DNA from: Rutidosis leptorrhynchoides
Lineage: Eukaryota; Streptophyta; Magnoliopsida; Asterales; Asteraceae
Assembly: GCF_046630445.1 (NCBI RefSeq)
Contig: NC_092339.1
Location: 314,525,501 to 314,589,500, forward strand
Reading direction: 5' to 3'
DNA: 64,000 bases
This document shows, in pieces, positions 25,851 through 36,972 of the stretch. A program made the translations under genes and the position numbers. The notes below the pieces were generated by a model. That model did not search any database, had not been told where the DNA came from, and was given only the letters and a program-made list of their open reading frames with translations. Each line of letters starts with the position of its first letter. Position 1 is the first letter of the stretch.

Positions 25851-26501
25851 CCATCTGGTAGAACATGTGGTGAGCTGTCTGATCTCATGAACATACTAAG
25901 TGGGTTCAAATTGCCGCCCAACTCAAAGGATGATTGGAAATGGACTCTCATGCCTTCTGGTCGGTTTCATACTTCGGATCTAACTTCCCTACTCAACAGC
26001 AGGCTACTACCTTCATGCTCTTCGACATCCGAAACTTTGATTAATAAAATGGTTCCTCATAAGTTGGGTATTTTTGTTTGGCGCGCTAGATTACAAAGAT
26101 TACCGGTCCTTATGGAGCTCGATAAGAGGGGTGTGGACTTAGATTCGGTTCGATGTCCTATTTGCAACAATGATGTGGAAACCATAGAACACACTCTCTT
26201 TCGCTGCTCATTTGCTTTGGATTTATGGTCACGTGTTATTAAATGGTGGGGCTCGTCATTCATCATGATCTCACGGTTTGAAGATTTGTTCAAGGGATTA
26301 CTCTTCTCCTCCTCCAATTCTAGCGTTTCTTCCAAGCTTTGGCAGACGATCGAATGGGTAACCGGATATATGCTTTGGAGAAATAGAAACCAAGTGGTGT
26401 TTAAAAAGAAAAAAGAGAGCGGTCCCATGTTACTCAACGAGATTCAAATTAAATCCTTTGAGTGGATCTCAAGACGTTCAAGGAAGTTATCGCTTGTTTA
26501 G
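25851..26501 (+). pseudogene. LINE zinc-knuckle domain (downstream half)
   Basis: This is the continuation of the LINE ORF2 after the insertion. The open part (25887-26501) reads a DWKWTLMPSGRFHTSDLTSLL spacer, then MVPHKLGIFVWRARLQRLPVL and CPICNNDVETIEHTLFRC, the plant LINE zf-RVT knuckle. LWSRVIKWWG and MLWRNRNQVVFK follow. This segment is uninterrupted for about 200 codons. The 3' untranslated region (26502-26698) is T-rich and ends in the A tail. Confidence 0.9.
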
Positions 26502-26875
26502 TCTCAATGGCTTTTAAATCCTAGCTCTTTCGATGATCACGGTTAGCATAGGATTCACGAATGTATTTGGATCGTTGCTCGTTTTTTCCTTTCTTAGTTT
26601 TTCTTGTAATATTGTAGTTGTACGTCTCCTTTCATAGGCATTCTCTCATATGCCTCTTGTATCTTTCTTTTTTTCTTAATAAAATTGTTTGGCCTTTCAA
26701 AAAAAAAAAAAAAAAAAAAAAAAACAATGTACTGAAGGTACAAATTTATAAGTATATAGTACAACATAAAAAAACTTTGGGTGTAAAAAAGAATAATGAA
26801 TGTTGACATAATGATGACATTAGCATGATGTGAACGCTATTACTATTCATAATTTTGCCTATTAAATAAGGGGAT

Positions 26876-27122
26876 GATTTATTTTTCTGTTTTGACTTTG
26901 AAAGTCAATTTAATTTAACTTTTATTTTAAATATTTTTGCTTATAAAATATATTATTTGATGAAATTTATATTAACAGACTGGTTTTGAATATATTTTTT
27001 TAATGGTATAACATTAATCAAGTACGGAGTATTATAACACATAAAAACTAATTTAAAGTCAAACCTGTAGAAAAGAGACCTTTAAAGTTAAAACATGACA
27101 ATAATTTTGAGACGGAGAGAGT
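26876..27122. mobile_element. Decayed Stowaway-like MITE
   Basis: The right end, TTTTGAGACGGAGAGAGTA, is a Stowaway-type terminus. Inner arms TTTTGACTTTGAAAGTCAA (near 26900) and the inverted TTTAAAGTCAAAC (near 27053) and CACATAAAAAC segments match the layout of the intact MITE at 12394-12650. The left terminus has been lost. Confidence 0.55.
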
Positions 27123-28726
27123 AAATAATAGTTGTGAACTTTTATATATAATTAGACTACGTAATAAACGTTTTATCATATATTTTTTTTGCGCCTCAAA
27201 AATTATCTTCAAAATTCGTCACTGCTTCAGATTTATGAGTTAATTTGATACTATTATGTTAAAGGCTCTTTGATGAGATCACCCACTACGATGATTGTGA
27301 CATTGAAACATTTTGGGGTATTTCGGTACATGGCCAATGGGTCCAATGTGATAATGTTAATTTTATGGAGGCGTATTACTTTATTAGGGTGGAGTATTGT
27401 TGAAATCATTTTGCTAAAGTTTTGAGTGAGATTAGAGGTCACCACATGTCCTAAGTCATTGGATTGAGACAAGTCATATGTTCGATCCTTAGATATGTTT
27501 CTGATTTCTTTAAATCAATTAAACTAATAGTGGTGATATACATTGACCCTATAGAGAGGTTTTACCGGCCCGCTCAATGGGATAAAGGCTCGACCACATG
27601 CCCGCATGGATTGTGGTTTGATGTCCCCTGGTTAGCGGTTCACATTTCCGCCCGAACGTGTGCGTGGGTGACAAATGAGAGTATACAGTATCAAAATTCT
27701 CATTCAAAATAATAATAATACTAATATTAAAAATACAACAATCATGTGAAGCCTCCCCGACAACAATACAATTGAAATAGTACGTTTAAATATGGTATGT
27801 GATGAAAAAACAGGTTAAATTCTTTACCAAAACCGTTAACACACTCATATCAAGTTATACGTATCATTCAATGGAACGGATTTGAATCTTCTCATGTTAT
27901 ATTTTTAGCATGATGGATCATGTTAAAGCCTCATTTGTTAGGTTACGCATCATATCAACCATAGATCGTGTGAAACTCGTCCCTTATGTCCATATACCAC
28001 AAAATAGGCTTCGTGTTAATCAAGATCTCATCTTGGTTTGACTCGTACGAACCCAAAAACCCTTAGTGTATTTGATTATTGCATGTTCTAGTGTTATCGC
28101 GCCTCTAGTTTGTGTTAGATTGATTCTAAGATTCTTCCGATACATCTACATTTTATTATTATATATATTTACTCACAAAAAATAACTTGATTTGTGTTAG
28201 ATGATCCCATCACCAATCAAACAATCTATAAAATCATAATCGGACCTCAATCTACAACCGTTCATTTCTCAATTCTACATGTCATGGTCAAAGTCAAACA
28301 CAAAGATAAGTCAATCATCAAAAAGTCAAAATTGATAAGTACAATATCAACCTGATTCCCAAATCAAGAACTGTAATGGCATCTTCATATTTTATAATCA
28401 GCAGGTGAAAACGACCTCCACTTTGTTTATTCAAGGGTCTTAGGTGGTTTCATTATTTGTTTCTAACATTTTGTCAAAATTAGAATCGTATTAGTCAAAT
28501 TTCATACCCTGTAACATTCAATCTTTGCTGCAAGTTCCCTTTATTTAATCAATTATCAATCAAAATCAAATATATTAATCAGTAACTAGTCAAATATATT
28601 AAATGATAATATATTAATACATAAATTAAATCACCAAAAAATGGCCAATTCAATTGACAACTTACCCTGATCAAATCACCAATCTTTTTTTTTTTTTTTT
28701 TTAAATTTGATAAATTTTCTGCAAAG
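27123..28726. other. Intergenic region upstream of the CRK locus
   Basis: I see no coding frame with recognisable motifs and no RNA gene. It presumably contains the promoter of the CRK exon that starts at 28727, but no TATA box is convincing. A run of about 19 T residues lies at 28685-28703, just before the start codon region. Confidence 0.4.
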
Positions 28727-29492
28727 ATGAAAGAATCAATACATATACCATCTGTATGTATCAAATTTTTCATCTTTTTACTACTAGCAGTTAAATCAAA
28801 GAGTGATCCAAGAACCCAGATTGTCAAACTAGCCTGTTATAAACAACAGTTAATGAATGAAACAATGAATCAAACAGTAGCTATACCAAATTTCCTTCAA
28901 ACAATGACGAAAATCGGCACACAATTACGATCATCACGTAGTGGAACATCATCTACAGGAACAGGACCAGACAGCATGTTTGGACTAGGTGAATGTTATG
29001 GTGATCTTTCAACTGATGACTGCGTGTTATGTTATGCAGAAGCACGTACCGTTTTACCGACTTGTTTTCCCGATAGAGGACGAATTTATCTTGATGGGTG
29101 TTTCATGAGGATACAAAATTATGATTTTTATGAGGAATATTTAGGATCCGATGATACGATTGAGTGTGGGAAAACGGTTATGAATGATGGTGTGTTTCAA
29201 GATTCAGTTAAACGGGCGGTTTCAAATTCGGTTATGGATGCACCGAAAAACAGTGATTACTTTGCAGAAGAAAAGGTGGAGTCGAAAACTGTGAACGAGT
29301 CCGTTTATGTACTGGCGGATTGTTGGAATACGTTGAATGACAGTTCGTGTACGTATTGTTTACAGAGAGCTTCGGAGTCGATTTTGAAGTGTTTGCCATC
29401 GTCTGAGGGACGTGCGATGTTTACTGGATGTTTTATGAGGTATTCTGCAACGAACTTTATAAATCCGGAATCAACCCGAAGCAATACTGGAG
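28727..29492 (+). CDS. CRK ectodomain exon (two Gnk2/DUF26 domains), no kinase of its own
   Basis: This is the first exon of a cysteine-rich receptor-like kinase or a secreted CRRSP protein, about 255 residues. An N-terminal hydrophobic signal (CIKFFIFLLLAV, residues 11-22) is followed by two DUF26 domains. Each has the C-X8-C-X2-C signature: CYGDLSTDDCVLC and CWNTLNDSSCTYC, with the partner cysteines in DGCFMRI and TGCFMRY. These apoplastic lectin-like domains sit on the outside of the cell in the family. The exon ends at a GTAAGA donor (29493) in phase 1; reading on gives a stop eight nucleotides later. No transmembrane or kinase exon follows before the LINE at 29919. It may be a truncated tandem copy, a short secreted protein, or an alternative first exon for the kinase exons at 34262-36350. 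The Met was chosen because the signal follows at once. Confidence 0.85.
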
Positions 29493-29518
29493 GTAAGATC
29501 TAGTAGTTATTTTGTTGT

Positions 29519-29647
29519 ATAGTTTACTGTAACTGTAAACTGTAAACTATAATATGTAAACTGTAAACTGTATGCAAACTGCAAACTGTAAACAGTAAAC
29601 CTTAAACTGTAACTGTAAACGGTAAACGGTAAACTGTAAACTGTAAA
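29519..29647. repeat. AAACTGT minisatellite
   Basis: About 15 degenerate copies of a 7-bp unit (GTAAACT) begin just after the donor site of the CRK exon. Confidence 0.9.
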
Positions 29648-29904
29648 GGTGACAAATTGGGCAGGTTGGGTAATCTGTGTTATTTAATGTAATTTTCTTG
29701 TATATGAGTAGAGGTGACAAAATGGGCAGGTTGGGTAATCTGACTATTATTATTGAATATTTCTGAATGAATATTGCATGGCCTACACAACCCATTATAT
29801 ACATGAAAAGCCTAACAAACATCCCTGATTTGCAGGGATTTGATATACTAGCATTTAATATACTAGCTAATTGATATACTAGCATTTAATATACTAGCTA
29901 AGTC
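29648..29904. repeat. Short direct repeats in the CRK intron
   Basis: Two copies of GGGCAGGTTGGGTAATCTG with flanks lie 64 bp apart (near 29660 and 29724). Further on, a 34-bp unit with TTGATATACTAGCATTTAAT is repeated twice (29838-29901). The LINE inserted directly after it. Confidence 0.85.
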
Positions 29905-30047
29905 TAGGAACAAGGTATTTTTTTTTTTTTTTTTTTTTTTTGGCGAAAGAAGAGCAAATAATATTAAAACACACGATAACTTCATCAAAGCAATGAAGGT
30001 TACCGGTAAAAGTACACAATACAAAAGAAGGATACATCAAGAAAAAA

Positions 30048-31070
30048 CTAAATACAAAGCAAAAATGGATTTTGCTCCCAAACATACGCTTGCAACCCGT
30101 GCACCAACTTAAGATTTGACGCCAATAAGAAAACCTTAAGCTTGATGTTCCGAACGACATTAGACCGACAAGCAAGTTTGCCATTGAAAATAACGTCATT
30201 TCTAGCCGTCCAAATGGCCCATATAGTCGCGGGCCCAATCATTTTCCAAAACTTCGAGGCCTTAATACCCATGCCATAATACCAATCAAATGAAAACTCG
30301 ATAATTGACCTTGGCATGATCCAACGAATGTTCCACCATCGAAATAAATCCGCCCAAATACATGAAGACCATTTGCAATGAAGTAACAAATGTTCAATGG
30401 TCTCAACTTCTACCATACACCAAACGCATAACGTAGACACGTTAGAAGGCAAAATTTTTCTTTTTGCTAACACGTCTTTAACGGGTATGCTATTTTTAAT
30501 AGCTAACCAATGAAAAACCATAATCTTTGAAGGAACAATATTACCCCAAATAACCTTAGGCCACATGGGCGCTTCAATCTTAGACGATTGCACCAAAATC
30601 GTCACTGCATCAGCAACGGAGTAAGAATCAATTGGGCTTGCAGCCCATGTAAGATGGTCCCCCACAGAATCCACCAAGCGAAATTTTGACAACAAAACAT
30701 TAAGTTCTTGCATCTTACTAAAATTAAAGTTGGACAGAGGGAGTGCCAAATGAAGATACCATCCCAACTGACGTGCACCAATACTCAATATGGTGGCAAT
30801 CCAATTTTTTCTTTTCCATGCCATAACTAAGGAAAAAACATCCGTCCTCCAAATTGATAAAAGACCGCCGGATCTACCACTTGCTTGAACTTGGATTGTA
30901 TCAAATGCATAATGTTTCCATATTTCATTTAACACAGGAAGACCTACTTCATTCACCATTGTCTCTTGAATTGCAAAGAAATGTAATTGAAAACGATTCA
31001 CAATTGCACCCGCCAAACGACCTCTAGACTTGTTGCCTAGGCCGCGGATGTTCCATGAGGCGAGCCTCAT
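30048..31070 (-). CDS. LINE ORF2 with internal in-frame deletion (endonuclease start fused to zinc knuckle)
   Basis: The frame has 340 codons. The N-terminus MRLASWNIRGLGNKSRGR and the FAIQET motif are the first catalytic blocks of an AP-type endonuclease (Asn and Glu, residues 7 and 36). After about residue 97 the sequence moves to a LINE 3' spacer (DHLTWAASPIDSYSVADA). It then reads the zf-RVT segment WGNIVPSKIMVFHWLAIKNSI with CVWCMVEVETIEHLLLHC and the WAIWTARNDVIFNGK terminus. No YADD or RT block is present. Its ATG overlaps the ORF1 stop in an ATGA arrangement (31067-31070), as in LINEs where ORF2 is translated by reinitiation. The protein cannot be an active RT. Confidence 0.88.
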   Translation of the reverse strand: MRLASWNIRGLGNKSRGRLAGAIVNRFQLHFFAIQETMVNEVGLPVLNEIWKHYAFDTIQVQASGRSGGLLSIWRTDVFSLVMAWKRKNWIATILSIGARQLGWYLHLALPLSNFNFSKMQELNVLLSKFRLVDSVGDHLTWAASPIDSYSVADAVTILVQSSKIEAPMWPKVIWGNIVPSKIMVFHWLAIKNSIPVKDVLAKRKILPSNVSTLCVWCMVEVETIEHLLLHCKWSSCIWADLFRWWNIRWIMPRSIIEFSFDWYYGMGIKASKFWKMIGPATIWAIWTARNDVIFNGKLACRSNVVRNIKLKVFLLASNLKLVHGLQAYVWEQNPFLLCI

Positions 31071-32788
31071 TGCCTTGATGGTTTTTCAGGCGTATCTTCC
31101 GCCATGTCTCCCATTAAAATACCAAAATTGTACAACTCCTCTGTGTAGGATAGCTTCTTGTTACCGAAACCGCCACTCACTTGTTGTAAATTTGAAGTAC
31201 CCTGACTGAAAACGTAATTAATTTCACTTGTAGTATCAAACTTGTCGGCTAAATTGGCAATTTCGTCAATCCATTTGCAACCTTTCTCCTTACCTCTGTT
31301 ATTGGTTGCAACCCTAGGTTGGAGATGAATTTCTTTCTTTCTTGAAGATGAACTGCAACCAACTTTACTAGAATTACCAGTGCACAAATCGTTCAAGATC
31401 CCATTAGTGATAGGTTTTTCACTAACTTTTGCAGCAAAAGAGATATCATTATCAATAAAGGATTTTATTTTTGGCTCAGAAGTGTCTTGGATATTGGAAG
31501 GATGTGGAGAAATTGGAGAGATTTGTTCAAGGACTGGATAGTCATTTTGTATAAAAATAAAAGGAGTTTTTTGGGAATTGCACGGGTCCACAAACGATGG
31601 TCGGTTGTTTTTGTTGGCCAAAGTGTCAGGTATACCATCCTTATCACTAGATTTGAAGATCGTCCTTTTAATATCTTCTGCCACAAAACAAGACCCACAC
31701 CTCTTATCCTTTTGAGACAAAACAGCTTTAGCTACCTTTTCAATAGAGTTATGCACATCCACATGAAAGTTGACTTTTGAAGGTGTTTTAAAATTCAAAT
31801 TGTTAACGGATTCTTTTATCTCTCCTTCTTCCATTGGCTCAACCGGTACTTTTTCTGCTTTCTGTTAAAGGACTTCCGGCACCGGAGCTTCATCTTGGGC
31901 ATCATTTTTCAAATCAATTGTAGCTTCAATGGAAAGCTTTAATATAGAATTATATTCTACAATAGCTTCATCTGGGATAATTTCGATCTCTTCACTATAG
32001 ATAACCTCCTCCACCCATAAGCTACAAGATGAACAATTGTCAATATTTGCAGTGACCATCTTATCGATAGGTCCTGGATTAAAGACTTCGACAAGAGCGA
32101 ATACGACATCGGCACGTTTGAGATTATAAGAATTTCTATTAATATGAAGAACTCTTCCAAAATTATTGGCGACTTCAATGGAACAGTTAGGAGAGACACA
32201 CTCAAATGGTATACCAGACATCGCTACTTTAAAAAATCTTGAAAACTTAAGCTTGCGGTTACTCATCGGAATAACCTCAAGAAATTCATCTTCATTCAAA
32301 GAAGGTCCCATCGTCATTCTCTTATAACTCTCTTCATCCGAACATTGGACAATGTACCCAAAGAGACCCCACGCCGAAACCGAATCTATCGCGATGAAAC
32401 GCCCTTTAAGCCACTTAAACAACTTAATGGCTGTGATCGGATTTTTATCAACAATAAGAGCCGTAAGCTGGAATCGTTTGCATACTACTGGATTGCTTGA
32501 CAGGTTGATGGCAGGGACACAAGAGTTTGCTTTATTATTAATCGGATGAGAAGGTTTGTTAGAAGAAACTGTATTCAAATCCTTCTTCGCGTAGCCCACT
32601 GTAAGTCTCATTCCATTGATGATCTTGCCATTAATTGACTCAATAACATTGGAAGCCTGCTTAGTATTTTGGAGTTTCACAAAGGCAAAAGTTCGATCCT
32701 TTCTCCAAGAAAGACTCAAAATGGTGCCAAATTCTTGCAAAAAATTTCGGATAGTTGAAGGGTTGGTAAAACGTGATAGATTCCCCAA
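31067..32788 (-). pseudogene. LINE ORF1 (RRM protein), one in-frame stop
   Basis: This is the ORF1 nucleic-acid-binding protein. The RRM is near the N-terminus, with TIFLGNLS as RNP2 and RTFAFVKL as RNP1. A DUF4283-like region follows (RFFKVAMSGIPFECVSPN). The C-terminal part is polar and ends AEDTPEKPSRQ. One stop near 31865 divides it; both halves are in the same frame (31865-32788 and 31067-31834). The 5' start is unclear: the frame is open upstream of 32788 without an ATG, and an ATG near 32913 is in another frame. Confidence 0.85.
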
Positions 32789-32959
32789 AAAAATGGTGGA
32801 CTTTTGTGAGTATCGTGACTGATTCTTGGTATATTTAGAGTTAGTTTTGGTTAGGATAAATTGGGATGGAGTTTGGGAAGGTGGGGTTGAAAGGTTGAGA
32901 GGATTTGGTGGTCATTTTACTTTATACTTGTAGAGTTGTTGTTGATAGGAACAAGGTAT

Positions 32960-33384
32960 ATATGGAAAATATATTCTAATTGATACACTAAATATCTCTG
33001 TGATTATATACGGCTAAAACTGACTATTAATTAATGTAATTTTCTTGTGGATTTTATTATAATCAAGAAATTAAAATTAAATATTTGAAATGCAATAATC
33101 AAATTCACTATGTGTATAAAAGTAGTATTTGGTACTTTTTAGTATCATATTCATATTCATCAGTATTAAACCAAGAACAATGTGATGCAATGGGTCTAAC
33201 ATATGTTTAGAACTGATTCTAAACCATTTTACCACAAAAAAAAAAAAAAAATTAAAAAATAAAAAAAAAAATTAAAAAATAAAAAATTTCAGTATAATAA
33301 CTTTGTAATCGTAATTTATACTACTTATAAAGTTCAAAAATAATTAAAACTTTTCGCGGGTCAAGCAACCAAATCTGACCCATT
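32960..33384. other. Intron or intergenic DNA between the two CRK ectodomain exons
   Basis: There is no coding content. An A-rich stretch with repeated (A)nTT units lies at 33233-33290. The end of this region and the following 97 bp (33385-33481) contain a pyrimidine-rich stretch ending in an AG at 33480-33481, a possible splice acceptor. Confidence 0.45.
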
Positions 33385-36350
33385 TTGACCAGCGAGTTCT
33401 TAAGTGATCTTTATCTAGTTACAACCCATTTGGATACGTTCTTTAATTTTCCTTACCAATATTCTGTTGTATATGGATCAGAGGGAAACGAAAAAAGCCA
33501 AATCGTTGAATTAATGTGCGAAAATCAGCAAGAAAACAATCGAAGCAAATTCATTCCCAATTTTCTAAAGGCGATGGAAGATATTAACATAAAACTACAA
33601 ACTTCACATACTGGAACAGTCGTTGCAGGCGTGGGACCCGACACTAACTTCGTACTCGCTCAATGTTACGCCGATCTTTCCGTCAACGAATGCCTTTTAT
33701 GCATTGCCGAAGCTCGAACGTCTCTTCCTAGTTGCTTACCCAACGATGGTGGTCGAGTGTATCTCAACGGTTGCTTCATGCGATTCCAGAATTATAGCTT
33801 CTTTAGTGAGATTACAGGGAAACAAGACAAGATCATTTGTGTTAATGGATCATTAAACAACGATGCATTTCGACAAGCAGCATCGAAGGCTGTGTTACAA
33901 GCGGTCGATACTGCACCGAAAAGTAGGGACCACCATGCTGGAACTCAGGCTGATGTATCTGGGACTGGGAATAAGTCGGCTTACGCTATGGGTGATTGTT
34001 GGAGTTCGATAGGTGTAGAATCGTGTGCAGAGTGTTTGCAGAATGCGAGTAATGCTATGCTGACGTGTTTGCCTGATTCAATGGGGTATGCGTTGTATAC
34101 TGGTTGTTTCATGAGGTATTCTGACTCAAGTTTTTCAAATCTTGATCTTACGAAACGGTCTAAAGGTAAGTTAGTATGGTTAAAATTACGTTGCGTTATA
34201 TAATATTTGTAAAATATAGGTTTTATGTTTCGAACTCATGGCTCGTTTCTTGTATTAATAGGGCGAAAAATGACAATTATAATAGCTGTTAGTTGTGTGG
34301 TAGCATTCTTAGTTGCTAGTATTATTGCTTTCTATGCATGGAGGTTCAGGATGGCGTCGAAAAGAAAACAAGGTATGAGCCTTCACTTGATCTTTTTAAC
34401 TTAGGGTGCGTTTGATAAAACACAATGATTAAGCGTTGAATAGTTCAAAATCTGAATGATTCAAAGTTTCGATTCTGATTCTAGCTTAGTTCTGATCAAG
34501 AATAACTTGTTTAATAATCATTCTGAATGAACTCTATAAATTATGTAAAAATCAATGTATTGACCTTATAAATGATTTGACAAGATAATATGATAGTTTT
34601 ATGCATTCAGGATATAGTTTAAGGAGAATAATAAGGGTAATGGAGGTGCTTGATGGTTAACATGTTTTTGCAACAATGGAGGTGCTTGATGGTTAACAGA
34701 ATATTTCAACTCTGAATTATTCTGAATTATTCAGCACAGATTGCTGAACGATTCATCATTATTTGTCATTCAGATGTCATAAACAAACACACCGAATGTT
34801 GAATGATTCAGCATTCGGTGTTGAACCGTTACGCACGCTTAATCTTAGTCTTATTCGACTAAACTTCTATGATGAGTTAACTAGTCAACTAGCACTCTGG
34901 TTATGTTCATATTGTAGATTCAGATGATGCTGAATTGGCGAAGTTCGTGAATAATAATAGTTTAAACGTCAAATACTCTACAATTGAGAAAGCGACGAGT
35001 TCTTTTGATGATGTCAATAAGCTTGGAGAAGGTGGATTCGGAACTGTATACAAGGTATTCTCTTAAATCTACCATTTGACCTTATCCAAACATGTTTGTT
35101 TACGTACTACGTAGTTTTAGTTCGTCTCGTTTTAAGCTGATTATGAACTTTGTCATAGGGCGTTCTTCCAAATGGACGGGAAATTGCGGTCAAGAGACTT
35201 TTCGTCAGCCACAGACATAGAGCACGCGACTTCTACAACGAAGTCAACATCATTAGTAGCGTTGACCATAAAAATCTGGTCAAACTGGTCGGATTCAGTT
35301 GTTTAGGGCCTGAAAGTGCTCTCATTTACGAATATATACCAAACCGCAGTCTCGATCATTTCATCTTTGGTAAGCACAATCATCAATTGATAATAATGGA
35401 AATGTACAAACCACAGGGACTATCCGTGTAACTTTTTTTTTTTTTTTACAGATGCAGTAAAAGGTAAGGAACTAAACTGGGAAAAAAGATTTAATATAAT
35501 TGTCGGGACAGCAGAAGGTTTGGCCTATCTTCATGAAAACAGTAAAACGCGTATCATTCACAGGGATATAAAAGCTGCTAATATCTTGTTGGATTCAAAG
35601 CTTAACGCTAAGATTGCTGATTTTGGATTAGCAAGATCTTATCAAGAAGATAAAAATCATATCAGCACCGGGATTGCAGGAACTTTGTACGCACTGAATT
35701 CGTACCAACGAATAACGACCTTTTTTATTTTTTATATATTTCCTTTTCACTAACTTTTTTTTAATATTGCAGAGGATATATGGCTCCAGAATATATAGCC
35801 CATGGTCAGTTAACCGAAAAAGTGGATACATATAGTTTCGGTGTACTAATTCTCGAGGTGATTAGTGGAATGCCAAACAGAGGATTGAAGACATTAGAGT
35901 ATAATCACAACTTGGTTTCACTTGTAAGTATCATTTCATATTAAACTGATGAACTTTTTAAAAATATATCTACCGAAGATAATTTTTTTGTCGTTGGGAT
36001 TGAAATAGGTTTGGAAGCATTTTAAACAAGGAACAGTAGAGGAAATATTCGATCCAAATATCATGTTGCGAGATCATATTAACGTAAGTGTGAAGAAGGA
36101 AATACAAAATGTGGTACATATTGGACTTCTTTGCACCCAAGAAGTACCGTCGCTTAGACCAACTATGTCAATGGCTCTACAAATGTTATCGAATAATATT
36201 AAACCATTGCCTTTTCCTACAAATCCCCCTTTTTTACCTGAAAGTGAGATAAAAGTGAATGAGGTTAGCGTAGATCGTTCTGTAAAAGACAGGGTATACA
36301 ATCCTGTATCTGTTCCAACTGTTTCTCAATCTACTTTTAGTCCAAGGTAG
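33385..36350 (+). CDS. CRK: Cysteine-rich receptor-like protein kinase, seven exons
   Basis: This is a membrane receptor kinase of the CRK family, closest in style to the CRK2/CRK3/CRK42 group. Proposed exons: 33385-34165, 34262-34372, 34918-35054, 35159-35369, 35452-35686, 35773-35923 and 36009-36350. All introns are GT...AG and the total is 656 codons. Exon 1 encodes two DUF26 domains ([13 protein letters not shown] and [13 protein letters not shown]). Exon 2 encodes the single membrane span ([24 protein letters not shown]). Exons 3-7 encode the kinase: [31 protein letters not shown] (an RD kinase), ADFGLAR, GTLGYMAPEY and [15 protein letters not shown]. All catalytic residues are present. 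The N-terminus is doubtful: the Met at 33385 gives no clear signal peptide, and an in-phase acceptor at 33481 could join an upstream exon. Intron 2 holds a MITE. Signalling at the plasma membrane is inferred from the family. Confidence 0.88.
34402..34870. mobile_element. MITE-like insertion in CRK intron 2
   Basis: The left end, AGGGTGCGTTTGATAAAACA, has an inverted counterpart near 34775-34796 (GTCATAAACAAACACACCG). Subterminal GAATGATTCA repeats occur at both sides, and AATGATTAAGCG near the left end answers CGCTTAATC at 34836-34846. This layout is typical of hAT-like non-autonomous elements. The exact ends and the target duplication are not resolved. Confidence 0.5.
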
Positions 36351-36769
36351 AAGTTAGATGTTGGTTTGTATATATGTTCCCTTTCGGTCAAATTTATGTT
36401 GTTTAAAATAGGAAATGTGATTGTGCTGCACTTTGAAGTGATATGTTGCAAGTTTGTATGTAATGTAAATGCAGAAATTAGTATTATGGTCCCATTAGGG
36501 TTTGATTAGGTTTAAGGTTTTGTACTCGATAAATGGTTCATTAATACGTACTAATATGTTATACATATAGGATTTATCGGAAATGGCCAAAGAGTCCGTC
36601 ATTTGAAGTGACAGAGATGACACATAAAAGGCTAACTTAGATGAAGTCAGTTTTCTAATATGGTAATTATAATAAAACCATTTCAACCTTATAGTACAAG
36701 ATTTGAAACTCATATACATAACTGCAGCTCAAATGGGATAATTGTTATATAAACGGGTTTTGGGTTTTC
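36351..36769. other. 3' flank of the CRK gene
   Basis: This probably contains the 3' untranslated region of the CRK gene. No clear AATAAA signal or gene is seen. Confidence 0.4.
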
Positions 36770-36972
36770 AGAATATAATGAACCAAATTGATCCTTGAAT
36801 CGTGAAGCACTTTTCGAATCAAGTATCTCGACCCAATTAGCCACGGGTTACACGAAATCTCGATTGGGATAGGACAAGGAGCGATTAATCTTCTTGGCTA
36901 AAAGAGAATTAATCTTGATGAATGTAGAGAGTGTAATCTATGAGTTTTTGCAGAGAATTGTATGAAAAAACG

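Larger units (their letters stand above)
14391..26724 (+). mobile_element. 5'-truncated LINE split by nested solo LTRs
   Basis: This is a plant L1-type LINE on the plus strand. It starts inside the region before reverse transcriptase and lacks ORF1 and endonuclease. It resumes at 25851 after a 9.7-kb insertion and ends in an A tail of 26 bases (26699-26724). The insertion is flanked by a perfect GAAAC duplication, so the two halves abut in the ancestral element. A weak candidate LINE target duplication is GATGTATTGAGGT at 14377-14389 against AATGTACTGAAGGT at 26726-26739. It is imperfect, as in an old insertion. Confidence 0.88.
29919..32945 (-). mobile_element. LINE deletion derivative with full ends
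   Basis: This is an L1-type LINE on the minus strand. The tail is a run of about 23 T on the plus strand after 29918. Target duplications TAGGAACAAGGTAT are perfect at 29905-29918 and 32946-32959. From 5' to 3' (minus) it has a short leader, ORF1 with an RRM, and an ORF2 that keeps the start of the endonuclease and jumps directly to the zinc-knuckle tail. The rest of the endonuclease and the whole reverse transcriptase are missing. The remaining ORF2 is open. The intact duplication means it inserted as a unit, probably using enzymes of a full-length relative. It lies between two CRK ectodomain exons, antisense to them. Confidence 0.92.

Noticed and set aside
27254-27712. Two 72-82 codon ORFs upstream of the CRK locus
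   Set aside because: They have no recognisable domain, codon pattern or splice context.
29519-29647. Telomere-like repeat
   Set aside because: The unit is GTAAACT, not TTTAGGG, and is degenerate.
31487-32822. Plus-strand ORFs opposite LINE ORF1
   Set aside because: They are shadows of the minus-strand RRM protein frame.
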